Assembly: GCF_000820145.1 (NCBI RefSeq)
Contig: NZ_CDBW01000017.1
Span: 248,001 to 312,000, forward strand
DNA: 64,000 nucleotides
Origin: Aeromonas sobria
GTDB lineage: Bacteria > Pseudomonadota > Gammaproteobacteria > Enterobacterales > Aeromonadaceae
Reading direction: 5' to 3'
The position numbers were made by a program, and so were the translations under genes. The notes beneath the pieces were generated by a model. It was not told the origin of the DNA, did not search any database, and saw only the letters and a program-made list of their open reading frames with translations. Shown here in pieces: positions 58,045 to 64,000 of this stretch. The stretch's first letter is position 1; each line of letters starts with the position of its first letter.

Positions 58045-58587
58045 ATGTTGAGAACCGAGCGCCCCGGTGACATGTTACCGGTCTACGAACTGGTCAGTGC
58101 CGCCTTCGGTCGTGCCGAAGAGGCTGAACTGGTCAACCGTCTGCGCGAATGTGGCGCTGCCGTGGTGACCATGGTCGAAGAGGAAGAGTTCGAGTTCATG
58201 GGGCACCTGATGCTAAGCCCGATCACCATTAACGGCATGGAAGGGCCCTGGCTCGGTCTGGCGCCGGTAGCGGTTCATCCCGATTGGCAAGGCCAGGGGA
58301 TTGGCTCTGATCTGGTGCGTGAAGGGCTGGATACGGCACTCGAAATGGACTGGAAAGGGGTAGTGGTACTCGGCGATCCGGTTTACTACAGCCGTTTCGG
58401 TTTCCGCCCAGCCAGCGAGTTTGGCCTGCACTGCATCTATGAAGTGCCTGCTGACTGTTTCATGGCGATGGAGCTGCAGGAGAGTGGTTTTGCTGGTGTG
58501 CAGGGTGAGGTGCTCTATCACCCCCTGTTTGATGAAATGCCTGACGAGCAGCAAGAAGAACAAGAAGTACAAGCAATACACCTATAG
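58045..58587 (+). CDS. yhbS: GNAT N-acetyltransferase YhbS
   Basis: 180 residues. GNAT fold with LAPVAVHPDWQGQGIGSDLVREGL as the acetyl-CoA site, followed by LGDPVYYSRFGFRPASEFGLHCIYEVP, which is diagnostic of YhbS-type proteins. The C-terminus is glutamate/glutamine rich. It sits 6 nt after the multi-module GNAT protein in the same operon. Its substrate is not established. Confidence 0.88.
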   Translation: MLRTERPGDMLPVYELVSAAFGRAEEAELVNRLRECGAAVVTMVEEEEFEFMGHLMLSPITINGMEGPWLGLAPVAVHPDWQGQGIGSDLVREGLDTALEMDWKGVVVLGDPVYYSRFGFRPASEFGLHCIYEVPADCFMAMELQESGFAGVQGEVLYHPLFDEMPDEQQEEQEVQAIHL

Positions 58588-58916
58588 CGAAAATCCTCAT
58601 TGACCTTGATGGCGTCCCCGGCTTGAGGGGGCGTCTTGGCTGGTATGGCCACGCTGCAGGGTCAAGCAGGTTCACCCTGTGCATGGTCATTAAAAGGCTG
58701 TGCCATGGCGGTCCCCCTCTCCCCGTATCCTCTGCTGGGCAGTAGCAACCCTAGCTCCCTCTCTCTTTATCCTCTTGCGCGTTATTGGCGGCGAACTGTG
58801 CCACTGGTCACCATCATGGCCGACAACCCGTTCACCCCTCTTGCAACAAGAGGGGTGAACAGCATCAAAATAATGGACAGGGGATCTTGGTCGATCAGGA
58901 TTTAGGCACTCAGGGA
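58588..58916. other. Intergenic region with a strong palindrome
   Basis: 329 nt without a gene. A perfect 13-bp inverted repeat, GTTCACCCCTCTT (58830-58842) and AAGAGGGGTGAAC (58848-58860) with a GCAAC loop, lies 57 nt after the puuP stop (minus). It lacks a T-run on either strand, so it is a stable hairpin rather than a standard terminator. Convergent genes yhbS and puuP flank it. Confidence 0.6.
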
Positions 58917-60266
58917 TTACTGAGAGATTTTAATCTGATCCGCGCTGTGCAGCGGGATGCGAAACACCGTCAGGCGCAGGAACAGGTAGATGGCCCCCAG
59001 CGCCGCCCAGACTAGCCCCAGCTCGAAGGAGGAGGGTTCGAGGTTGAGCCACAGCACCCCGATGCAGGCGGCGCCACAGAGCGGTAGCAGCAGGTACATC
59101 AGGTGATCCTTGAGGGTTTTGTTGCGGCCAAGCTTCACATAGAAGTGGGCAATCACCGCCAGATTGACGAAGGTGAAGGCCACCAGTGCGCCGAAGTTGA
59201 TCAGCGCCAGTGCCATCTCCAGATCCAGCGATACCGCAGAGAGCGCCAGCAGACCGACCAGCAGCACGTTGAAGGCCGGGGTCTGCCACTTCGGATGGAT
59301 ATAGCCGAAGAAGCGGGCCGGCAGCGCGCGATCACGGCCCATCACGTAGAGCAGGCGCGATACACCGGCGTGGGAAGCGAGCCCCGAGGCCAGCACCGCT
59401 ACCGTAGTGCAAACCAGCACCACCGACTGGAACAGCTTGCCACCCACGTAGAGGGCGATCTCCGGCAGTACTGCATCTGGATGCTGGAAGCGGGAGATGT
59501 CGGGGAAGTAGAGCTGCAAAAAATAAGAGGTACTGACGAACAGCACACCGCCGATCAGCGCCGTCAGCACGATGGCACGGGGGATCACCCGATCCGCATC
59601 CGGAGTCTCTTCCGACAGGGTACTGATGGCGTCAAACCCGAGAAATGACAGACACAAGATGGAGGCACCCATCAATACCGGTGAAATGTGGATCTGTTCG
59701 GAGAAGAAGGGACGGCTGCTGGCTACGGTTCCCAGCCCTTCACCGTTGTGAACGCCCCAGGCGATCAGGCCGATGAAGATGGCGATGATACTGAATTGCA
59801 TCACCACGATCAGGCTGTTGAAGTTGGCCACCAGCTTGATGCCGCGCAGATTGAGGGCGGTCATCACCACCGCCAGCCCGAAGATATAGGTCCAGGGCTC
59901 CACCTCAGGGAACAGGGCACCCAGATAGATCTTGGCCAGCAGCATGTTGATCATCGGCATGAACATGTAGTCGAGCAGGGAGGTCCAGCCCACCATAAAG
60001 CCGACATAGGGGTGAAACACCTTCTGGGCATAGGTATAGGCGGAGCCGGCTGACGGGAACTTGCGCACCAGATGGCCGTAGCTCAGGGCAGTGAACAGCA
60101 TGCCGATCAGGGCAAACAGGTAGGCGGTCGGCACATGGCCTTCGGTGATCTCGGTGACGATGCCGAAGGTGTCGAATACCGCCATGGGGGTGAGGTAAGC
60201 CAGACCCATAACCACGACCTGCCACAGTTTGAGGGTCTTTTTCAGACCAACCTGTTGGGCCGCCAT
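58917..60266 (-). CDS. puuP: PuuP-like putrescine importer (APC family)
   Basis: 449 residues, twelve predicted membrane helices. The sequence is colinear with E. coli Puu[111 protein letters not shown] and [21 protein letters not shown]. It imports putrescine by proton symport, for conversion to GABA. gabT and gabD lie upstream on the same strand, but a terminator (60495-60532) separates them, so it is a separate transcript. Confidence 0.88.
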   Translation of the reverse strand: MAAQQVGLKKTLKLWQVVVMGLAYLTPMAVFDTFGIVTEITEGHVPTAYLFALIGMLFTALSYGHLVRKFPSAGSAYTYAQKVFHPYVGFMVGWTSLLDYMFMPMINMLLAKIYLGALFPEVEPWTYIFGLAVVMTALNLRGIKLVANFNSLIVVMQFSIIAIFIGLIAWGVHNGEGLGTVASSRPFFSEQIHISPVLMGASILCLSFLGFDAISTLSEETPDADRVIPRAIVLTALIGGVLFVSTSYFLQLYFPDISRFQHPDAVLPEIALYVGGKLFQSVVLVCTTVAVLASGLASHAGVSRLLYVMGRDRALPARFFGYIHPKWQTPAFNVLLVGLLALSAVSLDLEMALALINFGALVAFTFVNLAVIAHFYVKLGRNKTLKDHLMYLLLPLCGAACIGVLWLNLEPSSFELGLVWAALGAIYLFLRLTVFRIPLHSADQIKISQ

Positions 60267-60632
60267 TATGCATGTTCCTCATGCAGTGCCAGAGTGGCAC
60301 GGTCCATCAACGAAACCGGGAGGAAAGCCCGGGAATCAAAGGCGCCAGGGTGGCGCACACCGGCCATGGCCGGTTGGAAAGCATAGAGATGCCCCATGTT
60401 GTTCCTCACTAGACTTGATGTCGGGAGATTGCTGCCAATCTCGCTATCTTTTCCGGGGGTGATCCGGCCTCGTTTATGGGTTTGTTCACTGTATAAAAAA
60501 GAACCGATAACCTTGTGTTATATCGGTTCTTTCAGTGGCCGCGCATTGTGCATTTGCAGGGCCCCCCTGACAAGAAAAAAAGGGGGCAAAACTGCATTTT
60601 TTTGCACAAGTGAGCGGTCACTTTGTTGCTGG
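60267..60632. other. Intergenic region gabT-puuP
   Basis: 366 nt. It holds the gabT terminator (60495-60532), a region with TGGCACG-like and direct-repeat CCGG motifs near the puuP start, and the puuP promoter, not identified. No gene supported. Confidence 0.4.
60495..60532 (-). terminator. Terminator after gabT
   Basis: GAACCGATA (60501-60509) and TATCGGTTC (60521-60529) with an 11-nt loop. On the minus strand the stem is followed by a T-run (complement of the A-run at 60495-60500). Confidence 0.8.
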
Positions 60633-61922
60633 TCAGGCCAGTGCGGCCTCCAGTGATTTTTCAAGGAGTTGCAGCCCCTCGTCAATCACTGCCGCAGGGG
60701 CGGTCAGGGGGGCGAGAAAACGGATAACATTTGCGCGCACCCCGCATGAGAGCAGGATCAGACCCCGTTTACCCGCCTCGGCTACCAGCCGCTTGGTGAG
60801 GTCGGGATCCGGCTGGTGGGCATCACGCTGTTTTACCAGCTCCATGGCCACCATGGCACCGGGGCCGCGAATTTGACCTATGCAGTCAAAACGCTCAGCT
60901 ATGCGTTCCAGCGTCACCTTAATCTGCTCACCTTGCGCCAACGCCTTTTGATTGAGCTGCTCCTCTTCGATCACCTGTAAAACGGCCAGTGCGGCGGCGC
61001 AGGCGATGGGGGATCCCGCGTAGGTGCCACCGAGGCCCCCCGGCTTGGCGGCGTTCATGATCTCCGCCTTGCCTACCACTGCCGAGAGGGGGAAACCCCC
61101 CGCCAGACTCTTGGCCAGGGTCATGATGTCCGGCTCGATACCGGCATACTCGGTGGCGAAGGTTTTACCGGTGCGGCAAAACCCGCTCTGGATCTCGTCG
61201 CAGATGAGCAGAATGCCGTGCTGGTCGCACACGCTGCGCAGTTTTTGCATAAAGCTTGGGGAGGCGGGGTAGAAGCCACCCTCACCCTGTACCGGCTCGA
61301 TGATGATGGCGGCAACCCGGCTCGGCTCGATGTCAGCGCTGAAGCAGAGCTCGAGGGCGTGCATAGCATCCTCTTCACTCACCCCCAGATAGTCTGCGGG
61401 GAAGGGGATGTGGTAGACCTCGCCGGGGAAGGGGCCAAAGCCGGTCTTGTAGGGGACCACCTTGCCGGTGAGCGCCATCCCCATCATGGTGCGGCCGTGA
61501 AAGCCCCCCTTGAAGGCGATGGTGCCGCTGCGACCGGTGTGGGCGCGGGCGATCTTGATGGCGTTCTCGACCGCCTCGGCGCCGGTGGAGAGAAACAGGG
61601 TGCGCTTCGGGGTCGGGCCGGGCACCAGCGCATTGAGCTTCTCGGCAAGCTCGATATAGCCGGGGTAGGGGGTGACCTGAAAGCAGGTGTGGCTGAACTT
61701 TTCCAGCTGATCGCGCACCGCCGCCACCACTTTCGGGTGGTTGTGGCCGGTGTTGAGCACGGCGATGCCGGAGGCAAAGTCGATGTAGCGGTTGCCCTCC
61801 ACATCCCACAGCTCGGCGTTTTGCGCACGGTCGATAAAGACCGGCAGCAGGGTGCCGACGCCGTTGACCACCGCCGCCTCGCGGCGCGCTTGCCACGCCT
61901 TGTTTGATTCTGACTGACTCAT
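60633..61922 (-). CDS. gabT: 4-aminobutyrate aminotransferase
   Basis: 429 residues from ATG 61922, preceded by GGGAGGAAAG. The longer frame to 62111 has no family sequence. Class III PLP aminotransferase: ELWDVEGNRYIDFASGIAVLNTGHNHP, FLSTGAEAVENAIKIAR, AFKGGFHGRTMMGMALTGK, EPVQGEGGFYP, LICDEIQSGFCRTGK, and the PLP lysine in MTLAKSLAGGFPLSAV. It moves the amino group of GABA to 2-oxoglutarate, giving succinate semialdehyde for GabD upstream. PuuE, its paralogue, is the alternative. Confidence 0.92.
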   Translation of the reverse strand: MSQSESNKAWQARREAAVVNGVGTLLPVFIDRAQNAELWDVEGNRYIDFASGIAVLNTGHNHPKVVAAVRDQLEKFSHTCFQVTPYPGYIELAEKLNALVPGPTPKRTLFLSTGAEAVENAIKIARAHTGRSGTIAFKGGFHGRTMMGMALTGKVVPYKTGFGPFPGEVYHIPFPADYLGVSEEDAMHALELCFSADIEPSRVAAIIIEPVQGEGGFYPASPSFMQKLRSVCDQHGILLICDEIQSGFCRTGKTFATEYAGIEPDIMTLAKSLAGGFPLSAVVGKAEIMNAAKPGGLGGTYAGSPIACAAALAVLQVIEEEQLNQKALAQGEQIKVTLERIAERFDCIGQIRGPGAMVAMELVKQRDAHQPDPDLTKRLVAEAGKRGLILLSCGVRANVIRFLAPLTAPAAVIDEGLQLLEKSLEAALA

Positions 61923-62180
61923 CTTTCCTCCCTGAGGGGCCGCAGCCCCCGATATTCCCTGACTGAATGTGTGGCGGGCGATCTGGCGCCCATCACCGCC
62001 GATCAGCCCATTGGGCACATTCGGCGGCGTGTGGTTTGCGCTGCAGCAGCCCTCTCGGGTAAAGCAACTGGCCTGTTTAGGCCCCTTGCCGCCTCGGGCG
62101 AACTCCTGCATCTATCTATCAAAACGATGGGTTAAGTGGCCAAGGCATCGATGAATGGGATGCTTTGGCCTTCTGTTGCC

Positions 62181-63656
62181 TTAGCGAATGCCACCAAAGC
62201 AGAGGTATTTGGTCTCCAGATACTCCTCCAGCCCTTCGGCTGCCCCTTCGCGGCCCAGTCCCGACTCCTTGATGCCGCCAAAGGGGGCCAGCTCGGTGGA
62301 GATGATCCCCTCGTTGATGCCGACCATGCCATATTCGAGCTGCTCGGCGACGCGCCACACCCGGGCGATGTCGCGGCCATAGAAGTAGGCGGCGAGCCCG
62401 TAGGGGGTGTCGTTGGCAATGGCGATGGCCTCGGCTTCGGTCTCGAAGCGCACCAGTGGCGCCACCGGGCCGAAGATCTCCTCCTGCAGGATGGGGTTGG
62501 TTTTATCCACCATGCCCAAAATAGTGGGGCGATAGAACAGCGGGCCTGCGGGATGGGCTTCGCCCCCCAGCAACAACTCGGCACCGGCGGCGACCGATTG
62601 CTGCACCAGCTCGGCCACCTTGCTGGCGGCGGCGGGGTTGATGAGCGGGCCAATCTGGGTGCCTTCGCTCATGCCATCTCCCACCTTGAAGGCACTGACG
62701 GCGGCGGTCAGCTTCTCGACGAAGGCGTCGTAGACGCTGGCCTGCACCAGAATCCGGTTGGCGCAGACGCAGGTCTGCCCGGCGTTGCGGTATTTGGAGG
62801 CGAGCGCCCCGGCCACGGCGGCGTCGAGGTCGGCGTCGTCAAAGACGATAAAGGGGGCGTTGCCACCCAGCTCCAGCGACAGCTTCTTCATGGTGTCGGC
62901 GCACTGGCGCATCAGCAGCTTGCCAATGTGGGTGGAGCCGGTGAAGGAGAGCTTACGCACCACCGGATTGCTGCACAGCTCGTTGCCCACCGCGCTCGCC
63001 TGATGGCTGGTGACGATATTGATGACCCCAGCGGGGATGCCCGCCTGCTCGGCCAGGGCGGCCAGTGCCAACGCGCAGAGCGGGGTCTCGGCAGCAGGCT
63101 TGATGACGATGGTGCAACCGGCGGCCAGCGCCGGGCCCGCCTTGCGGGTGATCATCGCAATGGGGAAGTTCCACGGGGTGATGGCGGCCACCACCCCCAC
63201 CGGCTGCTTGATGGTGGCCAAGCGGCGATCGCCGCTAAAGCCTGGGATGGTACGGCCATAGGCGCGCTTGCCCTCCTCGGCAAACCACTGGATAAAGCTG
63301 GCGCCGTAGGTCACCTCGCCCTTGGCTTCCGCCAGTGGCTTGCCCTGCTCGCAGGTCATGATGCGGGCCAGCTCGTCGCTGTGGGCGGTGATGGCGGCAA
63401 ACCAGGCGTAGAGCTTGTTGCTGCGCTCCTTGGCGGTCAGCGCCGCCCAGGCGGGTTGCGCGGCGTGGGCGGCCGCAATGGCGCGGCGGGTATCCTCGGC
63501 GTCCATGTCTGGCACCTGGGTAATGACGGCCCCGCTGGCGGGGTTGGTGACCTCGAAGGTGCGGCCGCTGGCGGCAGCGCACCACTCTCCATCTATATAG
63601 GCGCGGGATGTGATCAAGCTGGAGTCGGTGGTTGTTCCTGACAATGTTACTGACAT
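62181..63656 (-). CDS. gabD: Succinate-semialdehyde dehydrogenase
   Basis: 491 residues. NAD(P)-dependent aldehyde dehydrogenase. TPWNFPIAMITRKAGPALAAGCT, FTGSTHIGKLLM (cofactor GxTxxG), catalytic Glu in LSLELGGNAPFIVFDDAD, and the nucleophile in NAGQTCVCANRI are intact. PFGGIKESGLGREGAAEGLEEYLETKYLC is the usual C-terminus. It oxidises succinate semialdehyde to succinate. A 258-nt gap with a GGCCAA hairpin separates it from gabT. Confidence 0.94.
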   Translation of the reverse strand: MSVTLSGTTTDSSLITSRAYIDGEWCAAASGRTFEVTNPASGAVITQVPDMDAEDTRRAIAAAHAAQPAWAALTAKERSNKLYAWFAAITAHSDELARIMTCEQGKPLAEAKGEVTYGASFIQWFAEEGKRAYGRTIPGFSGDRRLATIKQPVGVVAAITPWNFPIAMITRKAGPALAAGCTIVIKPAAETPLCALALAALAEQAGIPAGVINIVTSHQASAVGNELCSNPVVRKLSFTGSTHIGKLLMRQCADTMKKLSLELGGNAPFIVFDDADLDAAVAGALASKYRNAGQTCVCANRILVQASVYDAFVEKLTAAVSAFKVGDGMSEGTQIGPLINPAAASKVAELVQQSVAAGAELLLGGEAHPAGPLFYRPTILGMVDKTNPILQEEIFGPVAPLVRFETEAEAIAIANDTPYGLAAYFYGRDIARVWRVAEQLEYGMVGINEGIISTELAPFGGIKESGLGREGAAEGLEEYLETKYLCFGGIR

Positions 63657-64000
63657 AGCAAGCCTCGAGTGTGGGTCAGAGCAGCTGGTTGCCGGAGTGA
63701 GCCGACCCTTCCTGCGCCGCTGCCGTATAAAATAATAAGCACAGGAAGACCATAAATTGAGCTTAAATGTTTTTCAAGTGTTAAATATATTTGAATTGTT
63801 GGGGGGCACCATGCTAGAAAATGGGCTGTGTAGCGCAGTTTACCGCGTCAACAGGGGGGCCGTGAGCGAAGTAGTGGATTTGCGTGTGCAAAATAATGAA
63901 CGGTCAGGCTGTGTAACATAGCAAACGGCAAGGGAAGGCTGGTCCGCTATTTTAACCACCCGGATTTAATAGCCAGGGGCGTTTAACCACTCGCCTCGTT
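63657..64000. other. Upstream region of gabD
   Basis: 344 nt to the window edge without a supported gene. It starts AT-rich, compatible with the gabD promoter, then carries two copies of TTTAACCAC (about 63953-63961 and 63981-63989), 28 nt apart. Their role is unknown. A neighbouring gene may lie past the edge. Confidence 0.4.

Noticed and set aside
61923-62111. 63-codon extension of gabT
   Set aside because: No family sequence, and GGGAGGAAAG directly precedes ATG 61922.
62136-63641. Plus-strand open frame of ~500 codons opposite gabD
   Set aside because: Antisense to a clear aldehyde dehydrogenase; composition typical of a shadow frame in GC-rich DNA.

Overview
The window is an ordinary chromosomal stretch of a gammaproteobacterium, almost certainly an Aeromonas. 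This rests on gene content and order: psrA-fadE, an attenuated trp operon with fused trpCF, a yjtD-thrLABC block, ccmABCDEFGHI, tdcBCDEF and GlyGly-CTERM proteases. It also rests on GC-rich coding sequence interrupted by a few AT-rich islands. The species cannot be resolved by reading alone.

Layout. 1-4.5 kb holds the start of fadE, its regulator psrA with a palindromic operator, ycdX, nupC with a CRP site, and a YdjM-like membrane protein. 4.5-8.05 kb is an accessory island. It contains a decayed ORF, two minus-strand genes with HEPN-type motifs, an attC-like recombination site just after one of them, a family of long hairpins, a REP pair and a ~520-nt hairpin-rich element. 8.1-15.3 kb is the complete trp operon (minus strand) with a readable trpL leader and attenuator. 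15.4-20.7 kb holds rnm (RNase AM), yciO, scpA, scpB, rluB and tesB. aceK (minus) and yjtD follow, then thrL-thrA-thrB-thrC with its attenuator (23.4-28.4 kb).

28.4-32.2 kb is a second accessory zone: a Doc/Fic-type protein with an extra C-terminal region, a REP-associated tyrosine transposase (RAYT) flanked by its REP sequences, degenerate duplicated intergenic DNA, a YcgJ-like secreted protein and a DUF1349 protein. The same REP sequence occurs in the first accessory island, so one RAYT probably served both. 32.2-39.5 kb is the cytochrome c maturation cluster, followed by mlaA, sodB and grxD. 42.0-48.6 kb is the anaerobic threonine degradation operon tdcBCDEF, without tdcA or tdcG, preceded by a well-placed class II CRP promoter.

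50.1-55.0 kb carries the most unusual coding content: two tandem paralogous cassettes. Each encodes a secreted reprolysin-type zinc protease with a GlyGly-CTERM tail, followed by an overlapping small exported protein with two conserved cysteines. 55.1-58.6 kb has pdxH, a glutathione transferase, an apparent multi-module GNAT protein and yhbS. The window closes with putrescine/GABA catabolism on the minus strand: gabD, gabT and a PuuP-like permease.

No tRNA, rRNA, CRISPR array, integrase or prophage was seen.
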